Under the pieces are notes generated by a model. The model was not told the DNA's origin and made no database searches. It saw only the letters and a program-made list of their open reading frames with translations. Positions 8,832 to 17,497 of a stretch of DNA of 64,000 bases are shown one piece after another (positions within the stretch are counted from its first letter, which is position 1; every line of letters begins with the position of its first letter). The DNA is from an uncultured Muribaculaceae bacterium (lineage in GTDB: Bacteria; Bacteroidota; Bacteroidia; Bacteroidales; Muribaculaceae), in NCBI GenBank assembly GCA_910579605.1, contig CAJTUG010000001.1, positions 1 through 64,000 of the forward strand, written 5' to 3'. The position numbers and the translations under genes were made by a program.

Positions 8832-11110
8832 TATTGCTTGCTGTGATAGCCGTAGGACTTGCCGGAGTTGGTGCCGTTGATTACAAGCGACAATTTCTTC
8901 AAGCGGTGTTGCTCGTAGATTTCATTAACGCTTTCCAATGCCGACAGAGAGGTATGGTTGGCTCGGCATACGTAAATTGATGCGTCGGCCAATCGGTTCA
9001 AAGTAAATGTGTCGCTCACAGAGCCGATAGGAGCCGTATCAACTATAATATAGTCATAGATATTGCGCAGTTCGGCAAACATGCTGTCTACCTTCTCCGA
9101 AAGTAGCAGTTCTGCCGGATTTGGTGGCACGGGGCCGGCAACTATAACGTCGAGTCCTGCAGTTTCAGGAGCTTTCACAATAATATCGTTGAGCGATAAG
9201 TTTTGGTTGGACAGGTATTGAGTGAGACCGTAGCGCGGATTTATGCCCAGATAACGCGCTAATTGAGGCCTGCGTACATCCATGCCTATAAGCAATACCT
9301 TGTTGCCCAATAGCGCCATAGAAGCTGCCAAATTTAGCGAGATAAAACTTTTGCCTTCGCCAGGCTCGGTAGATGTGATGAGTACAACCTTGTCGCGTGC
9401 ATCGTTGAGGATAAATAACAGGTTAGTACGCATCAGGCGGAACAATTCTGCCGAAGATGTGGTTGCATCTTCTCCAACTACCAGACGTGAACCAGATTTA
9501 TCTATACACATTTCGCCCAAGATAGGTACGTCGGTAACACGTTCAACATCTTCGCGGCTTTCAAAGCGGTTGTAGATGAGTTTACGCGAGGCAAAGAAGA
9601 TTGGAGGTATTACCAGACCAAAGCAGAAAGCAAGAAGCAAAATCATCTTTTTGCTCAAACCCAAAGGTTCGCTCAAGGTATATGCCTCGTCGATAATCAA
9701 TCCTTTAGGAGCTGCATTGGCAAGAATAATAGCATTTTCTTCGCTGCGTTTAAGCAGGAACATGTATATTTCCGATTTTATGGAGAGCTGGCGGTAGAGA
9801 TTGCGGTATTCGCGTTCTTGTTCGGGAATTCCGCCGAGGCTGTTTTCCAATGAGTTCATTTCTCTTTTCACATCGCGCAAAGCTATTTCGGCGCTTTGGC
9901 GTTGCTTGTAGGTCGATTCCAAAATATTGGCTCGCAATGCTTTGATGCGATCCTCCATTTGACGGAGATATTCGTTTTGCGGCGATGCTGTTTTTATCAG
10001 TTCGTTGCGTGCGAGGATAATGTCATTGTAGCTTTGTATGTTTGCTTGCAGTGCCTCGTTGTCTACAGTCATAGGGAAGAGGTTGAATGCATTTGCTGGA
10101 TCGCGCAAGAAATCCGTTGTAAGAGATATAATCTCAAGCTGTGTTTCTGCGGCAAGGAGTTCTTCTTCCAATCGGGCTCGTTTTTTTGTCTGAAAAGCGC
10201 TTTCTGTTGCCACATCCACTATGTTGTGCAATTTCTTGTATTGTTCAACATTGGTTTCTGCTTGAGTCAATTCTTTAGAAACCAAATCTATACGGTTGTT
10301 CAAGAAATTCGCGGTCAGCTCGCCTTGGTTATTCTTTTGGCTCACTGCGCGTAGATTGTATTTTTCAATTATATCGTTGAGGACATCTTTGCCATAGTCT
10401 GGATTGGTGGTGTTGATACTCAGTGATATCACATTACTCCGTTTGGATGCAATCTCGTTATGGACATTTAGATCCAGCGATTCTGCTGCTGCATCATAGC
10501 CACTGAATGTTATTTTCGTAGTAACACTTTCGCCTGAGGGATAGTGTGGTGTTGTCATTACGGTGAATTGCCCTACGGGAGTGTCTATATTGTATGGCAG
10601 GCTCACCTTTTTTGCTTTGGCAACTGTTTTGCGGCGGTATTTGGCTTCTATGTTGGCCTTCCCTTCGCCCGATACGCTTATTTTAAAGCTCACGGAGTTG
10701 CGCAACGTGTCGGCAAGACCTTGTGGCGCTACGACATCTACAGGATATTCAGGATATGCATGATAATAACCGATGAATCCGGTATGTACTTTATGTTCGA
10801 CGTTCAGACGCAGTTCTTTGGCTACTTGTGCGTAAAGGCTGTGACTCGAAATCATGAATATTTCGTCTTCCACATATCCGTCGGATCCGAAAAGGTCGCT
10901 CAATGCTCCCATAGCATCGGCCATTCCTTCCTTTTGTTGCGATATGAGCACATTGGCTTTGACTGCATATTCCGGTTGTTTTACTTTTATAAACAAGAAA
11001 CCCAGTGCAACGCACACAACAGCGGATATTACAAACCAATACCACTTGGAGAGGTATCGGTTTAATGTGGATTTTATATCTATGAAATCTGAGTTTTTAG
11101 ATCGTGCCAT
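8831..11110 (-). CDS. Wzc-like polysaccharide co-polymerase with BY-kinase domain
   Basis: 759 residues. The N-terminal Wzz domain has a membrane helix (WYWFVISAVVCVALGFLF, about 22-39). A long coiled-coil periplasmic region runs from about 250 to 440, and a second helix (ILLLAFCFGLVIPPIFF) lies near 485-505. The C-terminal bacterial tyrosine kinase has Walker A GEGKS at 584-588, Walker A' LLIGMDVRRPQ near 607-617 and Walker B YIIVDTAP near 687-696. It controls chain length and export with the Wza-like protein encoded just upstream. The C-terminal tail carries only two tyrosines (753, 755), fewer than the clusters of classic Wzc proteins. Confidence 0.92.
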   Translation of the reverse strand: MARSKNSDFIDIKSTLNRYLSKWYWFVISAVVCVALGFLFIKVKQPEYAVKANVLISQQKEGMADAMGALSDLFGSDGYVEDEIFMISSHSLYAQVAKELRLNVEHKVHTGFIGYYHAYPEYPVDVVAPQGLADTLRNSVSFKISVSGEGKANIEAKYRRKTVAKAKKVSLPYNIDTPVGQFTVMTTPHYPSGESVTTKITFSGYDAAAESLDLNVHNEIASKRSNVISLSINTTNPDYGKDVLNDIIEKYNLRAVSQKNNQGELTANFLNNRIDLVSKELTQAETNVEQYKKLHNIVDVATESAFQTKKRARLEEELLAAETQLEIISLTTDFLRDPANAFNLFPMTVDNEALQANIQSYNDIILARNELIKTASPQNEYLRQMEDRIKALRANILESTYKQRQSAEIALRDVKREMNSLENSLGGIPEQEREYRNLYRQLSIKSEIYMFLLKRSEENAIILANAAPKGLIIDEAYTLSEPLGLSKKMILLLAFCFGLVIPPIFFASRKLIYNRFESREDVERVTDVPILGEMCIDKSGSRLVVGEDATTSSAELFRLMRTNLLFILNDARDKVVLITSTEPGEGKSFISLNLAASMALLGNKVLLIGMDVRRPQLARYLGINPRYGLTQYLSNQNLSLNDIIVKAPETAGLDVIVAGPVPPNPAELLLSEKVDSMFAELRNIYDYIIVDTAPIGSVSDTFTLNRLADASIYVCRANHTSLSALESVNEIYEQHRLKKLSLVINGTNSGKSYGYHSKQ

Positions 11111-11124
11111 GATTACGCTTAATA

Positions 11125-11931
11125 TTAGTTTTTAACCGTCAACGCTATAACAAGAGATGCTATGACAGAGGCTGCGCTCACTATCGTAGATATGATAGAG
11201 AGCTTGAAGCCGTTGTTCTGGTTATATTTTGAATTGTCCTGGCGAACTTTATTGGGAGCAACGTAAATATAATCGTTGGGTTGAAGATAATAGTAGGGCG
11301 ATGTAAGAATATCTGAATTGTTAAGATTCAGGTGGACGTATTTGCGTGTGCCGTTTTCTTCACGAATCAAGAGCACATTATTGCGTTCGCCATATTCGGT
11401 AAGGTCTCCTGAGGCTGAGAGTGCTTCCAAAATTGTAAAACGGTTTCGGGTAACTCGTAAAGTCTGGGGAGTATTAACTTCTCCGGCTACAACCACCGTG
11501 AAATTCTGTAATATTACCGTTACGTTGGGGTCGCTCACGTCTTTTGAAATCATTTTTGTTATCAATTCGCGTATTTGCTCCACATTGAGGCCTGCAACAT
11601 GCACCTTGCCCAAAATAGGCATCTGGATATTACCCTCGGTATCCACTACATAGCTCATGCTTCTCACTGTCCCTGAGTTTACCATGTCGGCGCGGGTCGA
11701 CGGGTTGATAAGCGGTTGGTTATAGAGCGACGTAGCTCTGGGATTAGACGAATTTATAATAATGGTAAGTTCATCATCAGGCATAATGGTGGGTAGATAC
11801 TCTTGTGCAGGCAAAGTACCCTCGCTGATTTCGCTTATGTCGGTAAAGTATGGTAATACTGTTTTTTTTGAGCAACTTGTAAAAGACAAGATGCATATAA
11901 CGGCAGTTAAGAAAAGTGTGCTCGCTTTCAT
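11125..11931 (-). CDS. Wza-like polysaccharide export lipoprotein (SLBB domain)
   Basis: 268 residues. A lipoprotein signal ends at Cys20 (LSFTSC). A polysaccharide export domain follows (PTIMPDDELTIIINSSN, about 48-64), then an SLBB-type domain (VVVAGEVNTPQTLRVTRN, from about 147) and a C-terminal hydrophobic helix (about 245-265). Wza-type proteins form the outer-membrane channel for exopolysaccharide. The gene heads the wza-wzc-wzy order on the minus strand, 14 bases before the kinase. No strong promoter box was seen in the 100 bases upstream; that space holds a large inverted repeat. Confidence 0.9.
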   Translation of the reverse strand: MKASTLFLTAVICILSFTSCSKKTVLPYFTDISEISEGTLPAQEYLPTIMPDDELTIIINSSNPRATSLYNQPLINPSTRADMVNSGTVRSMSYVVDTEGNIQMPILGKVHVAGLNVEQIRELITKMISKDVSDPNVTVILQNFTVVVAGEVNTPQTLRVTRNRFTILEALSASGDLTEYGERNNVLLIREENGTRKYVHLNLNNSDILTSPYYYLQPNDYIYVAPNKVRQDNSKYNQNNGFKLSIISTIVSAASVIASLVIALTVKN

Positions 11932-11967
11932 TAGTTATATTATTTATCTAAGTGAATAAACGTAATA

Positions 11968-12017
11968 CACCCTCCCTTTATTATGTTTGTGTTAAAAAAA
12001 ATAATAAAGGGTGGGTG
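11968..12017. other. Long inverted repeat between ettA and the export operon
   Basis: Arms 11968-11984 and 12001-12017 pair over 17 bases with one mismatch; the loop is 16 bases and A/T-rich. It lies after the ettA stop and before the Wza-like start. It may end ettA transcription or act as an operator/attenuator for the polysaccharide operon; there is no clean U tract right after it on the minus strand. Confidence 0.6.
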
Positions 12018-12033
12018 CAGACGATTTTTTCTC

Positions 12034-13716
12034 TTACATAAGGTTGCGGTAGCGGCGACGGGGCAATTCTTTGCCGCCGTTTAGGCGTTTCTTGTATTCT
12101 TCATAGTCGGAATAAGAACCCTCATAGAACACTACGTTGCCATCGGGCTCAAACGAGAGGATGTGGGTGCATATGCGGTCCAAGAACCAACGGTCGTGGC
12201 TAACTACCACAGCACATCCGGCAAAATCTTCCAAGCCTTCTTCAAGTGCGCGGAGGGTGTTCACGTCGATGTCATTGGTAGGTTCGTCAAGAAGAAGAAC
12301 GTTGCCTTCTTCTTTGAGTGCCATTGCAAGGTGAAGGCGGTTGCGTTCGCCGCCGGAGAGAACTCCTATTTTCTTTTCTTGGTCGGCTCCGGTGAAATTG
12401 AAACGCGACAGATATGCTCGTGCGTTTACATCGCGCCCTCCCATTCGGAACGATTCTACCCCTTGGGAAATTACCTCGTAAACTGTGCGTTCCGGCAAAA
12501 GATCGTGGTGCGTTTGGTCTACATAGGCAACTTTTACGGTTTCTCCTACCTCAAAGTTGCCGCCATCGGGGGATTCCTGCCCCATGATAAGACGGAAAAG
12601 GGTGGTTTTACCGGCTCCGTTGGGTCCGATAACTCCCACTATGCCGTTTGGCGGAAGTGCAAACGAAAGGTCGGAGAAAAGGACTTTCTTGCCGAACGCT
12701 TTGGCGAGATGTTGGGCTTCAATTACTTTGTTGCCAAGACGAGGCCCGTTTGGTATAAATATTTCAAGGCGTTCCTCGCGTTGTTTCTGGTCTTCGTTGA
12801 GTAGCTTGTCGTATGAATTAAGACGCGCTTTACCCTTGGCTTGACGGGCTTTAGGCGCCATTCTCACCCATTCTAATTCGCGTTCGAGTGTCTTGCGGCG
12901 TTTAGAAGCCTGCTTTTCTTCCTGCGCCATACGTTTGGTCTTTTGATCCAACCACGATGAGTAATTCCCTTTCCAAGGTATCCCTTCGCCACGGTCAAGT
13001 TCCAAAATCCAACCGGCTACGTGGTCAAGGAAATAGCGGTCGTGGGTAATAGCTATAACCGTTCCGGGATATTGTTGCAGATGTTGCTCAAGCCAATCAA
13101 TGGATTCTGCGTCCAAGTGGTTGGTAGGTTCGTCAAGAAGCAATACGTCGGGCTGTTGGAGCAATAGGCGGCACAAGGCGACGCGGCGGCGTTCGCCTCC
13201 AGAAAGTGTCGATACGTTTTGGTCGTCTGGAGGGCACTGCAATGCGTCCATGGCACGTTCAAGCTTAGAGTCTATATTCCATGCATCGGCAGCGTCTAAT
13301 GCGTCTTGAAGCTCGGTCTGACGCGCTATCAAGGCATCCATCTTGTCGGGGTCTTCAAGCACGTCGGGATCACCGAAAGCTTCGTTGACCTTGTCGAATT
13401 CGGCAAGAAGGTCCATGATTGGCTGGACGCCTTCGCGGACAACCTCAAGTACCGTCTTGTCGGGGTCAAGTTTGGGTTCTTGTTCAAGGTATCCAACGGT
13501 ATATCCCGGTGAAAAAACAACCTCGCCCTGATATTCTTTGTCTATACCGGCAATGATTTTCAACAGCGAAGATTTTCCCGATCCGTTAAGACCGATGATG
13601 CCTATTTTAGCACCGTAGAAAAAAGAGAGATATATGTTTTTGAGAACTTGTTTCTGAGGTGGATAGGTCTTGGAAACACCTACCATTGAGAATATTACTT
13701 TTTTATCGTCGGCCAT
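12034..13716 (-). CDS. ettA: Energy-dependent translational throttle protein EttA (ABC-F)
   Basis: 560 residues with two ABC domains and no membrane segments. The first has Walker A GLNGSGKSS, signature LSGGERRRVAL and Walker B VLLLDEPTNHLD. A charged linker follows (the tRNA-interaction arm region, about 235-310). The second has GPNGAGKTT, LSGGERNRLHLA and VLLLDEPTNDID. The N-terminus (KVIFSMVGVSKTYPPQKQVLKNI) and length match EttA, which binds the ribosomal E site and gates translation with ADP/ATP ratio. It is followed by a long inverted repeat and preceded by def, 28 bases upstream on the same strand. Confidence 0.93.
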   Translation of the reverse strand: MADDKKVIFSMVGVSKTYPPQKQVLKNIYLSFFYGAKIGIIGLNGSGKSSLLKIIAGIDKEYQGEVVFSPGYTVGYLEQEPKLDPDKTVLEVVREGVQPIMDLLAEFDKVNEAFGDPDVLEDPDKMDALIARQTELQDALDAADAWNIDSKLERAMDALQCPPDDQNVSTLSGGERRRVALCRLLLQQPDVLLLDEPTNHLDAESIDWLEQHLQQYPGTVIAITHDRYFLDHVAGWILELDRGEGIPWKGNYSSWLDQKTKRMAQEEKQASKRRKTLERELEWVRMAPKARQAKGKARLNSYDKLLNEDQKQREERLEIFIPNGPRLGNKVIEAQHLAKAFGKKVLFSDLSFALPPNGIVGVIGPNGAGKTTLFRLIMGQESPDGGNFEVGETVKVAYVDQTHHDLLPERTVYEVISQGVESFRMGGRDVNARAYLSRFNFTGADQEKKIGVLSGGERNRLHLAMALKEEGNVLLLDEPTNDIDVNTLRALEEGLEDFAGCAVVVSHDRWFLDRICTHILSFEPDGNVVFYEGSYSDYEEYKKRLNGGKELPRRRYRNLM

Positions 13717-13744
13717 GGTTTTTCGTTTTTGTTTTAAAACTTAT

Positions 13745-14314
13745 TTATTTGCGTCGTGCCGTGGGGGCGAATTTCACAGGGTAATCAACTCGTATTTTAC
13801 CCGAAGCGATGTTGGCAAGTTTATTGCGGATGAGTTGCTTGCGGATGGCTGAAATATGGTCTATAAACATCTTGCCTTCCAAATGGTCGCATTCGTGCTG
13901 GACTATGCGGGCTAAGAAACCGCTTATCTCTTCATCGTGTGCCTGGAAATTCTCGTCGAGATATTTGAGGCGGATATGTTCTACTCGGGGAACATTTTCG
14001 CTGATACCCGGAAGGCTGAGGCAACCTTCGCTGCGCGAAATTTTATCTCCCTCAAGGATTTCTATCTCCGGATTGATAAGAACCATCTTTTTACCGGCGC
14101 AATCTGCAAACGCATCCGAAACGGGATCGGCATCTATAACTACGAGGCGTATGTTTAAACCTATCTGTGGGGCTGCAAGACCAACTCCCTCCGATTCATA
14201 CATTGCCTCAAACATGCGCGAAATCAAGTCGCCAAGACCTTGGTAGTCTTGTGCCAACGGCTCCGAAATATTTCGCAAAACCGGGTGGCCATAGAGATAT
14301 ATTGGTAGTTTCAT
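13745..14314 (-). CDS. def: Peptide deformylase
   Basis: 189 residues carrying all three deformylase motifs: GVGLAAPQIG (I), EGCLSLPG (II, metal-binding Cys) and QHECDHLEG (III, two metal-binding His and catalytic Glu). It removes the formyl group from nascent N-terminal methionine. The ATG overlaps the ruvX stop as ATGA, so the two are translationally coupled. The C-terminus ends in a short basic tail (APTARRK). Confidence 0.97.
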   Translation of the reverse strand: MKLPIYLYGHPVLRNISEPLAQDYQGLGDLISRMFEAMYESEGVGLAAPQIGLNIRLVVIDADPVSDAFADCAGKKMVLINPEIEILEGDKISRSEGCLSLPGISENVPRVEHIRLKYLDENFQAHDEEISGFLARIVQHECDHLEGKMFIDHISAIRKQLIRNKLANIASGKIRVDYPVKFAPTARRK

Positions 14315-14736
14315 ATATTATTATAATTTTTGCTTTGGAGATAATCGTTGAGAATTATTGCCGCAGATATTTCGTCGACAAGAGCTTTGTCGCGACGTGC
14401 CATCTTACCCAAACCTCCGTCAATCATGGCACGATGCGCCAATACCGAAGTAAAACGTTCATCGTAAAATTCTATAGGAATTTCCGGTAGAGCTTTGTGC
14501 AGACGGGCTATGGCAGGCCGCATATAGCGTTGAGACTCCGAAGGCTCGTCGCGTAAAGTTCGGGCTTCGCCGACTATTATGCCGTCTAATCCCTCTTTCT
14601 GTGCATATTGCTTGACGAAATCTATCAATTTAGATGTTTCTACGGTAGTGAGTCCGTTGGCTACGATACGCAAAGTATCGGTCACGGCTATGCCGCAACG
14701 TTTGCGCCCGAAATCTATGCTCATTAGTCGGCCCAT
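14311..14736 (-). CDS. ruvX: RuvX/YqgF-type pre-16S rRNA nuclease (Holliday-junction-resolvase fold)
   Basis: 141 residues from the ATG at 14736 (MGRLMSIDFGRKRCGIAVTD), the standard start of this RNase H-like family; the longer frame to 14793 lacks family similarity. Conserved pieces: the Asp in SIDFGRKRCGIAV, GIIVGEARTLRDEPSES, and the C-terminal EFYDERFTSVLA with DEISAAIILNDYL. YqgF proteins process the 5' end of pre-16S rRNA. The stop overlaps the def start by four bases. Confidence 0.93.
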   Translation of the reverse strand: MGRLMSIDFGRKRCGIAVTDTLRIVANGLTTVETSKLIDFVKQYAQKEGLDGIIVGEARTLRDEPSESQRYMRPAIARLHKALPEIPIEFYDERFTSVLAHRAMIDGGLGKMARRDKALVDEISAAIILNDYLQSKNYNNI

Positions 14737-14808
14737 TTCTTTGCAAAGATACGCAAAAATACCCACATTGCCAAAATAACGGAAATGGGGCAACTATGCT
14801 ATTATGAG

Positions 14809-16158
14809 CTACATTATTTTTTCTATCGTTTTGACAGGTTTGCCTCCGAAATATTCCACTATGCAATAGGATATGGCTGAGCATAGCACTATTGGAAGAA
14901 AAACTATATAGTTGCCGGTCATTTCTACGGCAAGAAACATCGACATCAAAGGTGCGCGCACTACTCCGGCCATTACCCCGGCCATACCTATCAAGGCGAA
15001 ATCGGCAACAGGTAGATGTGTGCCGCAGAAAGTATTGAGCATTCCCGAGAATACCAGACCTGCAAAACATCCGGCAAACAACGCCGGTGCGAAATCGCCG
15101 GCTACACCACCATTGGTCGTCGCGCCCGCTGCAAGGCTTTTAACCACTGCGATACCTACGGCTGTTATCATAACAACTGTTATGGAATTACTACCCGAGA
15201 GTATGCTGCCTTTGGTTATCGCGTGGAGATTACCGCGCAATATATCTCCCATCACATCATACCCCTCGCCATAAAGAGCAGGGAATACATAAAGCAGAAC
15301 CCCAACCACTATACCTCCCAATATAGCTTTTAACCATTGGCTCTTTACGCTGGCAAACGCCTTGCCCATCTGCTTCATTATTGCAGAGTAATATATGGCA
15401 TATGCTCCGCAAAATAAGCCGAAGACCGCTGTGTATATATAGTGTACAGGTTCAAAGGCTGCAAGGGTGCCTAAAGGAAGATCAAAAGTGAATCCTGTGA
15501 AGATATAGCATGTCAGCGATGCTATGAGGCATGCAAGTAGGATAAGGAGGGTAATGAATGTATTAACCGGCAATTTCAAGACTTCCAACGCGAATAGCAT
15601 CCCGGCCACGGGGGCCTTGAAAATTGCCGCGATTCCGGCTCCGGAACCGCAACCGAGCAAAAGCCTGGTATTGTCGGATGTAATACCAAATAGTTGTGCC
15701 ATGCGGCTTCCTACTCCGGCCCCGCATGTGGCTATTGGACCCTCCGACCCTGCAGAACCGCCGAAGCCAAGCGTAAAAGTACCCGTTACCACAGGCCCCC
15801 ACACAAAGTATCCCGGAAGACGGTATGATTTTTCCTTCAAATCGGCAACTATCTTGTCTACCCCGTGAGCTATATCTTTGCCTATTATGAACTTAAGTAT
15901 AACTGCAGTGCCCAAGAAGCCTATAAGTGGCAAAATCAATAAAATCGCATTGTTCCCTGCCATATGGTAGCCTTCCTGCACCAGTTTTGCCATATGCCCT
16001 ATACACCACTTAAAAACCACGGCGGCAAGACCTGTGGCAATACCGGTTACTACGGCTGCTACCACAAGAAATAATTTTTCGGGAAAATGATTCCGCGCTT
16101 TTCCCATAAATAATTGCCATCTTCCGGTCGGGCTTTCTTTTTTTGATGTAGGTTCCAT
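14809..16158 (-). CDS. CLC family chloride channel/transporter
   Basis: 449 residues, multi-pass, with no CBS domains. The CLC core motifs are visible: GSAGSEGP at 134-141 with gating glutamate Glu139, and GGVAGDFAPALFAG near 335-348. After the first motif, GMLFALEVLKLP aligns with the E. coli GILFIIEEMRP segment, so the internal proton glutamate (E203 in E. coli) is valine here, as in eukaryotic CLC channels. Family knowledge then favours passive chloride conduction over 2Cl-/H+ exchange, though that is inference. It is on the minus strand upstream of ruvX with a 72-base gap. Confidence 0.9.
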   Translation of the reverse strand: MEPTSKKESPTGRWQLFMGKARNHFPEKLFLVVAAVVTGIATGLAAVVFKWCIGHMAKLVQEGYHMAGNNAILLILPLIGFLGTAVILKFIIGKDIAHGVDKIVADLKEKSYRLPGYFVWGPVVTGTFTLGFGGSAGSEGPIATCGAGVGSRMAQLFGITSDNTRLLLGCGSGAGIAAIFKAPVAGMLFALEVLKLPVNTFITLLILLACLIASLTCYIFTGFTFDLPLGTLAAFEPVHYIYTAVFGLFCGAYAIYYSAIMKQMGKAFASVKSQWLKAILGGIVVGVLLYVFPALYGEGYDVMGDILRGNLHAITKGSILSGSNSITVVMITAVGIAVVKSLAAGATTNGGVAGDFAPALFAGCFAGLVFSGMLNTFCGTHLPVADFALIGMAGVMAGVVRAPLMSMFLAVEMTGNYIVFLPIVLCSAISYCIVEYFGGKPVKTIEKIM

Positions 16159-16226
16159 GTTTGGCGGAGATATTTACTTTCAAACATCTGCCCAAAGAGT
16201 TTGGTTCTCATCGCGTATACATTCCA

Positions 16227-16258
16227 CTTGCACAGTTGCTGCAGATTGTGTAATTTTG
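16227..16258 (+). promoter_or_regulatory. Promoter of the DUF4494-yggS operon
   Basis: CTTG (16227-16230), 20 bases, TAATTTTG (16251-16258). It fits the Bacteroidota pattern with one mismatch in the -33 box and supports the start at 16297 (leader about 33 bases) over the longer frame from 16201, whose first codons lie inside the promoter. Confidence 0.6.
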
Positions 16259-16296
16259 CCTATTATTTCTCACTCCAAATTATAAAAAAGATTATT

Positions 16297-16731
16297 ATGG
16301 CAAACTGGTTTGAATGCAAAGTCAGATACGATAAACTCCAGGAAAACGGTTCGGCTAAAAAAGTTACCGAGCCTTATCTCGTTGATGCATTGTCTTTTAC
16401 AGAGGCTGAAGCCCGAATAACAGAAGAACAGACGCCTTTCATTTCCGGCGAATTTTCAGTTTCTGCTGTCAAACGCACTAAAATTGCAGAAATTTTCTGG
16501 AACGAAGGAGGAGATCGTTGGTATTTGGTTAAAGTCGGTTTCATAACCATAGACGAAAAAACAGCTGTGGAAAAAAGGTCGGCGTCCCTCATCCTTGTCC
16601 AGGCTTCAAATTTTAAAGAAGCTTTTGAAAATTTCAACAAAGGAATGGAAGGCACTCTCGCCGATTTCGACATCATGTCAATCTCCGAAACGCCTCTCAT
16701 GGACGTTTACAAAATGAAAGTCATAGACTGA
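16297..16731 (+). CDS. DUF4494 family protein
   Basis: 144 residues, soluble, beginning MANWFECKVRYDK. Two similar halves of alternating strands are visible (ITEEQTPFISGEFSVSAVKRTKIAEIFW; WYLVKVGFITIDEKTAVEKRSASLILVQA), then FEKFN-like helix FENFNKGMEGTLADFDIMSISETPLMDVY. It matches the Bacteroidota-restricted DUF4494 family as I recall it; function unknown. It sits ten bases before yggS with its own promoter, so a link to vitamin B6 handling is possible but unproven. Confidence 0.75.
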   Translation: MANWFECKVRYDKLQENGSAKKVTEPYLVDALSFTEAEARITEEQTPFISGEFSVSAVKRTKIAEIFWNEGGDRWYLVKVGFITIDEKTAVEKRSASLILVQASNFKEAFENFNKGMEGTLADFDIMSISETPLMDVYKMKVID

Positions 16732-16741
16732 TATCTATCAA

Positions 16742-17416
16742 ATGGCTTCCGATATCAAAAATAACCTCGACGCTCTGCGAAAAACTATTCCGCAAGGCGT
16801 CGATTTGGTTGCCGTTTCAAAATTCCACCCGGCAGAGATCATTATGCAAGCATACGAAGCCGGACAACGTATTTTTGGCGAAAGCCGTATTCAGGAATTG
16901 GATGCAAAAGCCAAGGAGCTGCCTCAAGATATCCGTTGGCATTTTATCGGACATCTCCAGACAAATAAAGTTAAGCAACTCATAGCCATTAAACCAGCCT
17001 TGATAGAAAGCATAGATAGCTGCCGTCTTCTTGATATTGTAGATAATCATGCGTTAAGTCAAGGCTTTGCCGCAAAAGTGCTCCTGCAAGTACACGTAGC
17101 CCAAGAAGATACTAAATTCGGTTTCTTGCCCGACGAGCTTTTGCAATATTTCAGAGAGAGGCGTTTCGAAAAACTCAAGTCCACTCATATTTGCGGTATC
17201 ATGGGTATGGCCACAAACACAGATTCCGTCGAGCGTATTACCCAAGATTTCACGCAGATTGCCGATTTGAAAAAACAAATACTTGAAATAGCCCCGGATC
17301 TCAGAGGTTTTAACCTCATTTCAATGGGTATGAGCGACGATTACAGCATAGCAATAGACTGCGGCTCAAACCTCGTAAGAATAGGAACTGCAATTTTCGG
17401 ATCTCGCCAATATTGA
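16742..17416 (+). CDS. yggS: YggS/PROSC family pyridoxal phosphate homeostasis protein
   Basis: 224 residues, a complete YggS-type alanine-racemase-like barrel. LVAVSKFHP holds the PLP-binding lysine. GQRIFGESRIQE, WHFIGHLQTNKV, GIMGMATN, SMGMSDDY and the phosphate-binding end VRIGTAIFGSR are all present. It binds PLP and buffers its cellular pool without clear enzymatic activity. Second gene after DUF4494; ends just before a perfect bidirectional terminator. Confidence 0.95.
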   Translation: MASDIKNNLDALRKTIPQGVDLVAVSKFHPAEIIMQAYEAGQRIFGESRIQELDAKAKELPQDIRWHFIGHLQTNKVKQLIAIKPALIESIDSCRLLDIVDNHALSQGFAAKVLLQVHVAQEDTKFGFLPDELLQYFRERRFEKLKSTHICGIMGMATNTDSVERITQDFTQIADLKKQILEIAPDLRGFNLISMGMSDDYSIAIDCGSNLVRIGTAIFGSRQY

Positions 17417-17437
17417 CAGTCAAAGTTGATAAATAAT

Positions 17438-17484
17438 AAAACATAAAAAATGGCTATGCATCGCATAGCCATTTTTTATGTTTT
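17438..17484. terminator. Bidirectional terminator between yggS and rplI
   Basis: A perfect 22-base inverted repeat (17438-17459 and 17463-17484) with a 3-base loop. The stem has a GC-containing apex (TGGCTATGC) and A/T runs on both sides, so it can stop transcription from yggS (plus) and from rplI (minus). Confidence 0.9.
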
Positions 17485-17497
17485 ATGGAAGCAATTG

